In this document: one piece after another, positions 15,080-23,547 of the stretch
Layout: each line of letters begins with the position of its first letter
Position numbering within the stretch: the stretch's first letter is position 1
From: a virus
Reading direction: 5' to 3' (one strand)
Length of the DNA: 24,481 nt
Virus record (IMG/VR): IMGVR_UViG_3300021093_003265
Span: 1 to 24,481 of that record
Notes under the pieces: generated by a model
What the model saw: only the letters and a program-made list of their open reading frames with translations
The model's database searches: none
What the model was told of the DNA's origin: nothing
Translations under genes and position numbers: made by a program

Positions 15080-17215
15080 TCATAATACTCTCATTAAGGT
15101 TTTATATCCTTGGCTAGAATAATTAGGTAATTGTATACCTATAACAGATTTTAACAATTGATCGGATGTTAACTGTAAACTAAATGATTGCGATTGTTGT
15201 GTCGGAAACGAATTTTCGCGTGTTGTTATGGTCCAGTCTATTTGATTATCAGCAGAGCGACAACAATTATTTAAAAATTTATATAGATCTATAGTTCGAA
15301 TGTTCCATTTTTGATTTTTTATTGCCCACCACGGAGAATAAATATAAATTAAATCTCCTTGACGAGGAATATAAAATCCTATTTCTTCTGAAACAGTACC
15401 CATCCAATCCGAATATAATGGTATAATTCCGGAGTCATTTGATATATTAGGAGCCGGAAATTGCACTCCTCCTCTGCGTTTCAGAATAAAACCTGGCAAA
15501 TAAAATGAGGTTAAGATGTCTGTTTTCAATTTATCTTGCAATCTTGTAGTCAATTTATTAATATCAGTTTGTTGAATTCCTTGTTGTGTGCCTTGAAAAT
15601 CCCCAAAATGAGTTCTATCTGTGGCAATAGACTCAGACAATACTAGATTAGCATTAGCCCAGTTTAATACTTTAACATTATTTCCAGATAGATCTGTTTT
15701 GCTGAACCACAATCGTTTTAATTGTGCCCATCGGTCTTGAGCATCTGAATTTTGTGCATTGGCCCAATTGACATCTGATTTAATTTTACATATATGTGAA
15801 ACTCCGTAATCTATAAATCTATTGAGTGGAATGTCTTGAAAAGAAGAGTATGGCGTACTCAACGAACTTCTACTGTTAGTTGTAGTAAGCAAACAATTGA
15901 TACCAATTGCATCAGAATCGGTTAATGTACTTTTTTCACTAATATCACCTTTCTCTTCAGTCAATATTAAGCCACCAGATAATTCAATATAACTTCTACT
16001 AGTATAATCATCCAATAAACCAGATTCATTCAATTCATAAGGAACAGATTTTAACCAAGGAACACTAGTAGCTGGAGTATTATTTTGCTGTATTAGTTCT
16101 AGAAAAGTAGTTAACCAGTCTTGAGCAAATCCTAATCTGTTTCCGTGAAATGAAACTTGTTTAAACTCTCCAAGTCTTATTTCATTTGATCCTTCTGGAG
16201 AGGCTAAATCGTCTACTGTTCCTCCTACTGCATAACCAATATAGTTGATAAGATATCCACTAAATGTGACTCCTCCCATTTCGTGTGGATATTGATAAAA
16301 TATTGGTTTAATTATATGTCCAGCGTCATTTGGTGCCTGATTTTGTAATTGCCCTCCTGTAGAGGCAGAAAGAAACCATATATCATTTCCTCCTGCACCG
16401 CCTGCTCCCATTGAATTTAAAATACTATTGGGTACATTGACAGAACCGTGAGTTACTATTATAGCAGTTGCACCCGCAATACTTTCCACAATACCAAATA
16501 CTTCAGAAGAAACAGAAGCATTTGCTTGAGATTTTGCCCAGGTAGTTCCGGTGACGTCATAATAAACAACGTTACCCAGTGTTAGTCCTGGATTAGTAGA
16601 TATTTCCGCAATCGTTCTGGATGCAGACTTGGTATAATTAGATAATGCTGTATTTTGTTGTTCTTGTTGTTGAAGAACAATGCCTCCGAGTGTTGCTCCA
16701 ATGTTTAGAAATACAGGTTTAATTACGGTTCCGTCACTTGTGGGCCTTGTATCAGTCAATGTACCATCGGAGTTTAAATAAAACAGAGTATTATCTGCTA
16801 ATCCTGTATTTTTTATTCGACCCGAGACTGTTACAGTATAAGAATCGTTTCCTGATATACCGCTTATAAATCCAACGAATTTTCTGGCAGAAGCTGCATC
16901 AGAACTTGTTACTTTTCCCAATTCAGTACCACTTATACCAATAGGCGAATTAAGTGTTAGTCCACCAGGAACACTGCCTGATACAACAATATTAGATGAA
17001 CCACTCAATCCTATTATTGTATTCAGGGTGGTTATATTATTGATTCCTAGTGTCACTCCTCCACTAGATCCAGGTCCTGAAATTATAATACTGCCGTCAG
17101 ATGCAATAGTTCCAATTTCTAAATCATTAATTCTATCGATAACTTGATTGTTTCTTTGAAATAATATCTGAAACGTATCAGTGGGCAGAAGTTTAGTTAG
17201 ATTGGAAAATGGCAT
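15080..17215 (-). CDS. Tail-fibre adaptor / baseplate-attached structural protein
   Basis: 711 residues. The N-terminus contains TDTFQILFQRNNQVIDRIND (about 12-31), a helical motif like the 'TF...W....N.II..IN' openings of many T4-like phage fibre and baseplate-adaptor proteins. Residues about 105-175 and 230-310 look like two copies of a beta module: FVGFISGISG...TVTVSGRI...GTVIKPVF, and FGIVESIAGATAIIVTHGSV...GHIIKPIF. The C-terminal half (about 330-711) is rich in aromatics and Asn, with 'YSDWMGTVSEEIGFYI' and 'YIYSPWW', and I do not recognise it. It occupies the place after gp8 where T4 has gp9/gp10, but I see no clear homology to either. It probably connects fibres to the baseplate. The gene begins 10 bases after its neighbour, with an exact TATAAATA motif. 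Confidence 0.92.
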   Translation of the reverse strand: MPFSNLTKLLPTDTFQILFQRNNQVIDRINDLEIGTIASDGSIIISGPGSSGGVTLGINNITTLNTIIGLSGSSNIVVSGSVPGGLTLNSPIGISGTELGKVTSSDAASARKFVGFISGISGNDSYTVTVSGRIKNTGLADNTLFYLNSDGTLTDTRPTSDGTVIKPVFLNIGATLGGIVLQQQEQQNTALSNYTKSASRTIAEISTNPGLTLGNVVYYDVTGTTWAKSQANASVSSEVFGIVESIAGATAIIVTHGSVNVPNSILNSMGAGGAGGNDIWFLSASTGGQLQNQAPNDAGHIIKPIFYQYPHEMGGVTFSGYLINYIGYAVGGTVDDLASPEGSNEIRLGEFKQVSFHGNRLGFAQDWLTTFLELIQQNNTPATSVPWLKSVPYELNESGLLDDYTSRSYIELSGGLILTEEKGDISEKSTLTDSDAIGINCLLTTTNSRSSLSTPYSSFQDIPLNRFIDYGVSHICKIKSDVNWANAQNSDAQDRWAQLKRLWFSKTDLSGNNVKVLNWANANLVLSESIATDRTHFGDFQGTQQGIQQTDINKLTTRLQDKLKTDILTSFYLPGFILKRRGGVQFPAPNISNDSGIIPLYSDWMGTVSEEIGFYIPRQGDLIYIYSPWWAIKNQKWNIRTIDLYKFLNNCCRSADNQIDWTITTRENSFPTQQSQSFSLQLTSDQLLKSVIGIQLPNYSSQGYKTLMRVL

Positions 17216-17222
17216 ATTATTT

Positions 17223-17230
17223 TATTTATA
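17223..17230 (-). promoter_or_regulatory. Exact TATAAATA late-promoter-like motif
   Basis: The minus strand reads TTATAAATAAAATAATATG. The T4 late consensus TATAAATA overlaps the TAA stop of the 227-residue gene and lies 7 bases before the ATG at 17215 (measured from ATAAATA). It is one of two exact matches among the seven junction motifs. Confidence 0.55.
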
Positions 17231-17909
17231 ATATTGGTATTAATAGATTATTTAAATAATATACTTTGTCTGAACTTATTCCAAATATGTCTCTTCTCAG
17301 AATTATTGGAGATTCGTTTTGTACTAGATTAGATACTAAATTACCAGTAAAGTTTAATTGAAATCTGTCAGCTCCAGAACTGACAGAAGAATCAGAATAT
17401 CCGTTAGAATTATCGTTTAATGTAGAATCTTCTGCAGCAGTTACATATTTTCTTTCTATATTTAATCCTACTACTCCGCCCTGAGGAAATGCACCTGTAA
17501 GAGAACGATTTTTATTATTGTATATCCAAAATTTTAATCCACTGGAGTCGTCTACAAGATACCAACCAGTTGTCATTGTAACACTTCCAGAAGATATTTC
17601 GATCATGTCAGGATGTAAAGGAACTGCTCCCATCCAAGACGGGCCTCTTATGGGTTGTGTAGTATCTCCAGGAATCATTTGTCCAATTTTAAACCAATTT
17701 TTAAGTAAAATATTATATAGAGTTAAATTTTTATAGTAATTTTCTTGAACTTCATTTAATTCTGAAGCTTGAAGTGGATATCCTGGTTTAAACCCATGTA
17801 GTACATAATTTTTAGAATCAGTGTTGGGATCAAATTCGTTTACACCCGTTCTGGAATTATACGGAAATGATGAAAGTGGTGTATTGATTGAGAAGGGCGA
17901 TTTTTCCAT
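17226..17909 (-). CDS. Baseplate/fibre-connector protein with LQASELNE motif
   Basis: 227 residues. Residues about 37-60 read HGFKPGYPLQASELNEVQEN, close to the 'F.PG..LQA.ELN..Q' signature at the start of several phage baseplate and fibre-base proteins, including DUF4815-type proteins of T4-like phages. A helix (YYKNLTLYNILLKNWF) follows, then a beta-rich C-terminal half with 'PSWMGAVPLHPDMIEIS' and 'GWYLVDDSSGLKFWIYN'. It is much shorter than DUF4815 proteins, so it may be only the attachment domain plus a small cap. It lies directly downstream of the gp8-like gene and upstream of the 711-residue adaptor, which suggests a wedge-to-fibre connector. The start has an AGATAAATA motif and no Shine-Dalgarno sequence. 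The family assignment is from memory and moderate. Confidence 0.9.
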   Translation of the reverse strand: MEKSPFSINTPLSSFPYNSRTGVNEFDPNTDSKNYVLHGFKPGYPLQASELNEVQENYYKNLTLYNILLKNWFKIGQMIPGDTTQPIRGPSWMGAVPLHPDMIEISSGSVTMTTGWYLVDDSSGLKFWIYNNKNRSLTGAFPQGGVVGLNIERKYVTAAEDSTLNDNSNGYSDSSVSSGADRFQLNFTGNLVSNLVQNESPIILRRDIFGISSDKVYYLNNLLIPIL

Positions 17910-17914
17910 ATTTG

Positions 17915-17921
17915 TATTTAT
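17915..17921 (-). promoter_or_regulatory. ATAAATA motif before the LQASELNE gene
   Basis: Minus strand: the gp8-like gene ends ATGAGA TAA, then ATACAAATATG. ATAAATA contains the stop codon and ends 5 bases before the ATG at 17909. Confidence 0.5.
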
Positions 17922-19261
17922 CTCATTAGTATTTCAGTTTGACTTACGGGTTTATTAAATATTAGATTTAAATATTCTCTACCAAATGTAAGACCACTAG
18001 TAGAATACGGATATATTTTTAAACTAGTAGGACACAATTCGGCTATTGTTTCCGGGGTAAACGAATCTGCTTCTACCAATCCGTAAAAATTGGTGTTGGG
18101 AGAATGTGAGTCTATCTGTGCGTTTACTATTCGAATAACACTATCGGTACCTATTGAATTTATAGAAGCTGCATCAAAAATAGAATTCAGATTAGTGAAA
18201 GTTAATGATGGTGATGTTCCAGTTAAATGAATTGCATTTTCTATTGTTGTTCTTTTTGTTGAATCCGATATACCAGTTAAACTAACTCGTAGTTGTTCTG
18301 GTACATATCCGTATCCAGAACCAGTCAAGCGTATTCCTATGATTTTATTTTTATTACTGATTGGTGTAGTAATAAAAGATGCACTGGCATCAGTTCCTCC
18401 GGGAATTGTTATAGGAAGTTCTGAATTAGTTAATAACAAATATTCAGAAGACACTCCTTCTATTTGTGTCAGACTTATTTGAGCAGACAATATTGCACCC
18501 GCTGAAAGACCAGAAGATTTTCCAATTTCATAACATTGTGCCTCAAAATTTAAATCAGAATCTATTTTTTTTCCTGTTATATAATTTTCTAAAAAATCTT
18601 GAGTAGATTTTATCAGTATTGTTCCGTCTGGTGTAACTCCAGTCGAATAAAAAATTGTTGTTAATAAATCAGTCTTTGTTGTCTCTTCTGCAATATTCAA
18701 ACAAATAGAACAAGACAATCCAGTTTGATGTATCAGACTTGCAGAAGTTTTATCAGAATTCATTAAATAAATTGCACACGTTCCAGTTATTCCTGCAGTT
18801 AGTCCGCAATCGATATCATCTGTTTCTCTGTTTATTACTAAATTTTTTAGACCGTATGTACTTGGAGCAGGAATCGTATTACTGTTGACCATATTCTGTA
18901 CATTTGCTGTAATTTTGTACAAATATAACCAAGAATACCCGTCTGGATACTGAACGATGCCTGAAGTATGAATCGGAACATATCTGGAAGAATTTGATAT
19001 ATTTTTTATATTTTTATCGTTATTGCTTATACACAAATACACCTTTTCGTTGTGAAACACATAAGATTCTTGAGAATTTGATTTGGAATACGGAACATAT
19101 TGTCCTCCTCTGATCCAATTTTTTCTATTTATTCCTAAGCTAATATTAGAAGTAGGAATACTAAATAACTGTAAATTTGTAGATTGCAACACTTGACTGT
19201 AACTCAGTTGGGAACCTGTCGCCCCTGCAGTATATCCAGTTATTAGAAAAAATTTATTCAT
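17918..19261 (-). CDS. 8: gp8-like baseplate wedge protein
   Basis: 447 residues from the ATG at 19261 (MNKFFLITGYTAG). This start forms a TAATG stop-start overlap with the gp7-like gene; a GTG at 19270 would add three residues but lacks better support. T4 gp8 is a dimeric wedge protein that joins gp7 and gp10 in the baseplate arm. Shared features are INRKNWIRGGQYVPY (about 44-58, like the 'RRDW..TRYP' of gp8), a 'YVFHNEKVYLCIS' strand, and YPDGYSWLYLYKI (about 105-117), matching the gp8 motif 'GDGYVWEYLFEI'. The protein exceeds T4 gp8 (334 residues), mainly in the C-terminal half, which is Ser/Thr/Gly-rich. Gene order after gp6 and gp7 supports the call. Confidence 0.88.
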   Translation of the reverse strand: MNKFFLITGYTAGATGSQLSYSQVLQSTNLQLFSIPTSNISLGINRKNWIRGGQYVPYSKSNSQESYVFHNEKVYLCISNNDKNIKNISNSSRYVPIHTSGIVQYPDGYSWLYLYKITANVQNMVNSNTIPAPSTYGLKNLVINRETDDIDCGLTAGITGTCAIYLMNSDKTSASLIHQTGLSCSICLNIAEETTKTDLLTTIFYSTGVTPDGTILIKSTQDFLENYITGKKIDSDLNFEAQCYEIGKSSGLSAGAILSAQISLTQIEGVSSEYLLLTNSELPITIPGGTDASASFITTPISNKNKIIGIRLTGSGYGYVPEQLRVSLTGISDSTKRTTIENAIHLTGTSPSLTFTNLNSIFDAASINSIGTDSVIRIVNAQIDSHSPNTNFYGLVEADSFTPETIAELCPTSLKIYPYSTSGLTFGREYLNLIFNKPVSQTEILMR

Positions 19262-20403
19262 TAGGGGCACTCTATTGGTATTTGACTGTTTGGATTAACG
19301 CCATTATTTATACGACATAAACTAAACATGTTTTCTATAGGAATATCAAAAAATGAATTATAATCGGTCATTTCGTTTGCCCAATTTGGAAAAAAATAAG
19401 AAGGAACTCCTCCAAAATCACCACTCAAATTACATCCCTCAGTATAAGTTAATCCGGTTGCATAGGTATTTCCCATAACATAAGGTGAATACTGTTGCAA
19501 TCGAGGAAACTCACATATTTGAGTTTGTATTGCGGTGGAACCAGGCGGTTGAAACTGATTTATTTCTAATTCAAATATACAGTTTGTTCCGGCTGGATGA
19601 TTTGAACGAAGATAAAGACCTTTATAATTTTCTTGAGATATTCCTACAGTAAGAATATACGAATAGTCAGTAAAAACTTCTCCGTCTTGAAATCTGCTGT
19701 AATTCAGTTTAGATCCGATTATTTCATTGGCAACACTTTCTGGATCTAGTAAACGATCTGCAGTTACTGCATTAAATTGAAATCTAGAGTCTTGAAATGC
19801 ACCTCCATTCAATCTCAGTATTTGTTTTTTTGGATATTTTAGTGAAAGTTCTGATGACGGAACAGAAAATATTTTTTCAAAAAATATTTTTAGGGCCTCT
19901 GCTGTTCCTTTTTTCAAATAAAATCTAGTTTTTATATATTTAACAAAAGATCCCAAAGAAACTGCAGTTATATTATTTCCATTTTTGTCTTTTAATTGTT
20001 CTTTATCATCGTATTCTGGAAAATATGTAGAGTATAATCTTTTAAGATATTTTGCTTTAGTTTTTTCTATATCTATTACACTAAGAAATTTATCTTCTAA
20101 CAAATAACCTGATCCTGCACCACACTCTAAGTCACAATACAACCAATCATAATATTTTTGCACAAAATCAAATACAGTTAGTTCATTTCCTCCTCGTTCT
20201 TCTTTTTCGATAAGAATCCAGAGGGGTATTTGCTTGGATATATCAAAATTAGTTATACAACATTCTGTTCCTGATATGGTACTGTCTTCATCATTTGCAC
20301 TACTCGCATTTGGTATTAATATATCAAATATTTCCGCTAAAATCGCTTCAGGCGGAATATCATTACTTTGTTCTTGCGATGAAATGTATGGAAAAAAGCT
20401 CAT
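19261..20403 (-). CDS. 7: gp7-like baseplate wedge protein, short form
   Basis: 380 residues, against about 1032 for T4 gp7. It matches only the C-terminal part of gp7: 'VFDFVQKYYDWLYC' (about 77-90), 'YLKRLYSTYFPEYDD', the hallmark 'IKTRFYLKKGTAEALKIFFE' (about 157-176; compare T4 'FYSTKGIEASYKFLF'), and 'YKGLYLRSNHPAGTNCIFEL' (compare T4 'YKSDVIRFVHPVGFGF'). In T4, gp7 binds the gp6 dimer to form the wedge core. The N-terminal beta-propeller-like part of T4 gp7 is absent, with only about 75 residues before the conserved block. The start overlaps the gp6-like stop by four bases (ATGA) without a visible Shine-Dalgarno sequence, so translation is probably coupled. Position between gp6 and gp8 makes the assignment firm. 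Confidence 0.88.
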   Translation of the reverse strand: MSFFPYISSQEQSNDIPPEAILAEIFDILIPNASSANDEDSTISGTECCITNFDISKQIPLWILIEKEERGGNELTVFDFVQKYYDWLYCDLECGAGSGYLLEDKFLSVIDIEKTKAKYLKRLYSTYFPEYDDKEQLKDKNGNNITAVSLGSFVKYIKTRFYLKKGTAEALKIFFEKIFSVPSSELSLKYPKKQILRLNGGAFQDSRFQFNAVTADRLLDPESVANEIIGSKLNYSRFQDGEVFTDYSYILTVGISQENYKGLYLRSNHPAGTNCIFELEINQFQPPGSTAIQTQICEFPRLQQYSPYVMGNTYATGLTYTEGCNLSGDFGGVPSYFFPNWANEMTDYNSFFDIPIENMFSLCRINNGVNPNSQIPIECP

Positions 20404-22070
20404 GTCAGATTAAGAGTCATTTTACTCATTGTTGTTCTGATTTTATTAATATTAGGATTGAAAGATTTTAATTTTAATCTAACGGCCAAATGTTCTTTAA
20501 ATATTTTCTTTATTTGAATAATTCGATTTTGTAGTATTTGACCAACAGGGAAATCAACAATAGGATCTCCATCCTCATTTACAGCAATTAAGCTTAAACC
20601 ATCCCAGGATAATCGTATTTGTTGTCCAGTAATTGATTCAAACTGAGTAGAAATTATTTCATCTCGTCGATTTGCACTGCGTGACACAGTATTGTATAGA
20701 TCTATTGTATTTAATGGTTTATCTTGTAAAGTAAACTCATATGTCGTATTAATGTGTTCCAGATTCTGTACTATAGGAAATTTTTCTAAAATACTATTTC
20801 TCCAATCTTCCCAGTTAAACTCCAAATTAAAAGAATATTTATTTGAATATGTACTGTATTCTTGTCTAAAAGATTCTAGTATTTTTGTTCTCCAATATTG
20901 TTTAGTTCTTTGAGATAAAGTTGTGGGAAATATTGTTTCAACATTCAAAGTTACATCGAGTGTTTGAGGAATAATATATTCCGGAATAACAGTAATCATA
21001 TTTTTTTCTCTGAGAAATTCTATTATTTCTCTAGGATTTCCTATTCCTCCGGAAAAAGATACAAAAACTCTACCATACTTAGGCGGTATCATTTCATCTC
21101 CACCGTATATAGCAATTTCGTTTAGATTTGTAATGTATCCTGATTTCAATAATAATGCAGCATAATCAGAACTGGTTACTGCACGTTCTTGTGCAGAAAA
21201 AACTTTTGGTGCAAGAAATCTTATTAAATTTAAATCAGGACCATCAGATCCACCGGATGTAGTCAGAGCATTCTGTATTTGAAAAACAGGATCTGTCCAA
21301 TCAAATAAATCGTTTGCTGCAGAACCACTTGTAATTAAATAACTTATTCTTACTTGATCTGTTGCTTTTATCGATCTTCCAAGGTTGTTATCTTTTCCAA
21401 AATCTATTACGAAAGTATCATCTAATCTGTCTATGAAAAAAATATTACTGTCGTTGTTTGGAAAAAAATTCACATTGGTCCATTCTTCCCAGTATGGTAC
21501 GTTTTGTGGTTTTACTTCTATTCGTATAGTAGATAAATCTACATCACTGTCATTTATTAAAAATTTTTGTTTTGTTAAATCTATTTGTGTAGTAATATCT
21601 TGTTCTATTACAATTTGTTTTGCTTCCACTACAGTGACGTCTGCAGCTCTTCCTTGGATCAAAGATACCGGATTAATATTATAAAATGTAAAATAATTTC
21701 CATCAGACGTCGAAACTATGAATTGTCGGTATCTAGGAATATCTAGACTTTGTAAAGCTGGATCTGGTGTATAAATTATTAGTTTAGAACTGGCTGATTT
21801 TTTTCCGGGTACAGTATATCCTAATGGCTTCAGTAAAGAAATGATGGAAGTAGGTCGTCGTGCAGTATCTAAAAATGCCTCGTTTGCAATCATATTAGAA
21901 TAGAAGGCATAATAATACGTATTATAAGCCAGTAAATCTATAACTGTTTGAATAACGGTTCCTTCAAAATTAAATCCATTAAAAACAGTTTGATTTTTTA
22001 AAAAATCAGTTAACGAAGATTTAATTTCAGCGAAGTTAAGTTTAGTCAGATTGGGAGGAGTTTGGGTCAT
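20400..22070 (-). CDS. 6: gp6-like baseplate wedge protein (baseplate J family)
   Basis: 556 residues (T4 gp6 is 660). gp6 dimers form the inner ring of the T4 baseplate and are the most conserved wedge component, equivalent to the baseplate J protein of other contractile tails. Visible signatures are 'FEGTVIQTVIDLLAYNTYYYAFYSNMIANEAFLDTARRP' at about residues 35-73, followed by 'LLKPLGYTVPGKKSA', and 'FLAPKVFSAQERAVTSSDYAALL' at about 288-310, both typical of T4-like gp6. The C-terminal third has alternating basic and hydrophobic segments typical of the dimerisation region. The start overlaps the gp25 stop by four bases (ATGA), and the gene is coupled downstream to gp7. No truncation or frameshift is visible. 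Confidence 0.95.
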   Translation of the reverse strand: MTQTPPNLTKLNFAEIKSSLTDFLKNQTVFNGFNFEGTVIQTVIDLLAYNTYYYAFYSNMIANEAFLDTARRPTSIISLLKPLGYTVPGKKSASSKLIIYTPDPALQSLDIPRYRQFIVSTSDGNYFTFYNINPVSLIQGRAADVTVVEAKQIVIEQDITTQIDLTKQKFLINDSDVDLSTIRIEVKPQNVPYWEEWTNVNFFPNNDSNIFFIDRLDDTFVIDFGKDNNLGRSIKATDQVRISYLITSGSAANDLFDWTDPVFQIQNALTTSGGSDGPDLNLIRFLAPKVFSAQERAVTSSDYAALLLKSGYITNLNEIAIYGGDEMIPPKYGRVFVSFSGGIGNPREIIEFLREKNMITVIPEYIIPQTLDVTLNVETIFPTTLSQRTKQYWRTKILESFRQEYSTYSNKYSFNLEFNWEDWRNSILEKFPIVQNLEHINTTYEFTLQDKPLNTIDLYNTVSRSANRRDEIISTQFESITGQQIRLSWDGLSLIAVNEDGDPIVDFPVGQILQNRIIQIKKIFKEHLAVRLKLKSFNPNINKIRTTMSKMTLNLT

Positions 22071-22465
22071 AGAGTTATTATTATTGTTACTGTTTCATCT
22101 GAATTTATTAATTTCATACCAAGAGTAATAAATAAATTCCTTTTTTGATTTTTTATTTTTTCTTCTAAACTTACTTTTAAACTTTGAGCATCTACTCTTG
22201 GTTCGTTTTTTACTATGGCAGGATATATTAGGTTTATTATTTCATATTCTAAAATTTCTAATTTTTCTGTTGAAAACAGACTGTCATAAATTCGAGTTCC
22301 AAAGGATGTATTAAATGGTCTTTCTCTATTTTTAGTTAAAATAATATTTTTTATACTAGCTCGTATTGTATTTTTATCTAACACTACATTGAAATCATTG
22401 GTATATCTATTTTTTGTTAAAAAAATAGGTAAATCGGTGTATTTTGGATTATTAAGTAATGGCAT
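22067..22465 (-). CDS. 25: gp25-like baseplate wedge / sheath initiator
   Basis: 132 residues, the same length as T4 gp25. This protein family (gp25/GpW, also in type VI secretion as TssE) sits at the wedge core, where its fold mimics a sheath subunit and starts sheath polymerisation. The conserved 'NRERPFNTSFGTRIYDSLF' occupies about residues 46-64, and the EPR loop motif is at 88-90 (KNEPRV). The start is set by a TAATG overlap with the upstream stop and by GGAAG 13 bases before the ATG, one of the few Shine-Dalgarno-like sites in the window. It is followed immediately by gp6; in T4 gene 25 lies apart from gene 6, but adjacency is common in other contractile systems. Confidence 0.95.
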   Translation of the reverse strand: MPLLNNPKYTDLPIFLTKNRYTNDFNVVLDKNTIRASIKNIILTKNRERPFNTSFGTRIYDSLFSTEKLEILEYEIINLIYPAIVKNEPRVDAQSLKVSLEEKIKNQKRNLFITLGMKLINSDETVTIIITL

Positions 22466-23532
22466 TAACTTATTTCTTCCCAGTCATTCAAATATATAGG
22501 TTCCCATCCCATTTCTGAAGATTGGAAATTTATATTATTCGTATCTCTGATCAAAGTTACAGTTGTTCCCGATTCTGCATATGGACTAAATTGGTGAGTA
22601 ATAGAAGCCACCATCCAGTTTCCACTATTTTTAAGTGGATTTTCATATTTAATATTATCTTTTTGTATTATATTTACTATGTCTCCCAGCTTAAGATCTC
22701 TTGTTGTTTTGCTTAAATTTATTTTGATAATATTATCTGTAAGTTGGCCCACCTGTGCTGCTCTATGAAGTGGGGTATAATGAGGAGTATCCCAAAAGGT
22801 GGCATATGTTCTGGTTGCTGCCAGATAATCTGCAAAAGAAACTCCTTGTTCTGGACAATTACAACTACATGGATGCTTGGGATCAGACCATATACATCCT
22901 AAATATTGAGGTCCTAAAACTTTTTCTATTTTTTCGCATTCGTTTGTTTCCAGATAGGCCTTATACAAGTCTAGATAAGACGGCTCAGGTTCTGTGGGTT
23001 TTGCAGATTGTGCAGGACAATTTTGATGTATATCTGTGTCTGGACCTCGTTTTGGTCGGGTTGTAGGAGACCACGAACACCAGTCTAAATCCAAACTCTT
23101 GCAAGACATGCCATCGCCTGGACCGAAAACAACAAACTGTGCTGCCCAATTAGAGTCAAAAAGATCGTAGTTTGGTTCATTTACCGGAGGTTCAACCAGT
23201 CCGTATTCACTTTCTCCACTGAGATCCCATTTCCATACGTCTTTGGGGTCTAAGTCTTGGTTTGGATCTGGATCTGGACTGTATATAAGACCGTCGCCCC
23301 GGATCCAACTCATAGTAGTTTCAGTAAACCACTTTTTTAAAGTATTCGTATATTGATCAGAATAAACAGAAACGTAATTATTTTTATACGTTTGAATAGT
23401 TTGTTCTGGTAGTTCTATGTTTGCAGTCGGAACCTGTTGCGGATACTTTTCAGTTAAAGTTAATCCTGGAATCCAGGGCCCGGGTTCGCAATTCGGATCT
23501 TTTGTGGGAGGATTAGGATCGCCGTAGGCCAT
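22465..23532 (-). CDS. Putative baseplate hub-region protein
   Basis: 355 residues. The N-terminal 130 are Pro/Asp-rich (MAYGDPNPPTKDPN; PDPDPNQDLDP). The middle (about 140-240) has several Cys, including CSCNC, which may bind metal or form disulphides. The C-terminal 76 residues begin 'LKLGDIVNII' and continue 'GNWMVASITHQF' and 'TTVTLIRD'. That pattern (a 'GD.V' strand, then 'G.w.V..i.H.f', then a 'T...L.RD' strand) recurs in phage hub and late-control-D-type baseplate proteins. I infer a central baseplate role, supported by the position just before gp25, but cannot name a T4 orthologue. The gene has its own TATAAATA motif 4 bases before the ATG. Neither a lysozyme domain nor a PAAR tip is visible. 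Confidence 0.88.
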   Translation of the reverse strand: MAYGDPNPPTKDPNCEPGPWIPGLTLTEKYPQQVPTANIELPEQTIQTYKNNYVSVYSDQYTNTLKKWFTETTMSWIRGDGLIYSPDPDPNQDLDPKDVWKWDLSGESEYGLVEPPVNEPNYDLFDSNWAAQFVVFGPGDGMSCKSLDLDWCSWSPTTRPKRGPDTDIHQNCPAQSAKPTEPEPSYLDLYKAYLETNECEKIEKVLGPQYLGCIWSDPKHPCSCNCPEQGVSFADYLAATRTYATFWDTPHYTPLHRAAQVGQLTDNIIKINLSKTTRDLKLGDIVNIIQKDNIKYENPLKNSGNWMVASITHQFSPYAESGTTVTLIRDTNNINFQSSEMGWEPIYLNDWEEIS

Positions 23533-23536
23533 ATAT

Positions 23537-23544
23537 TATTTATA
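23537..23544 (-). promoter_or_regulatory. Exact TATAAATA motif before the hub-like gene
   Basis: Minus strand: the gap reads CAATATAAATAATATATG. It is an exact match to the T4 late promoter element, ending 4 bases (measured from ATAAATA) before the ATG at 23532. No Shine-Dalgarno sequence is visible. Confidence 0.55.
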
Positions 23545-23547
23545 TTG

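Noticed and set aside
15080-17909. Assigning the two genes after gp8 as T4 gp9 and gp10
   Set aside because: Position fits, but I see none of the sequence features of gp9 or gp10 that I recall beyond a general helical N-terminal motif; synteny alone is not enough.
22465-23532. A tail lysozyme (gp5-type) in the hub-like protein
   Set aside because: No E-x(8)-D/C-x(5)-T-type lysozyme catalytic arrangement or OB-fold/spike repeat is visible in the 355-residue protein.
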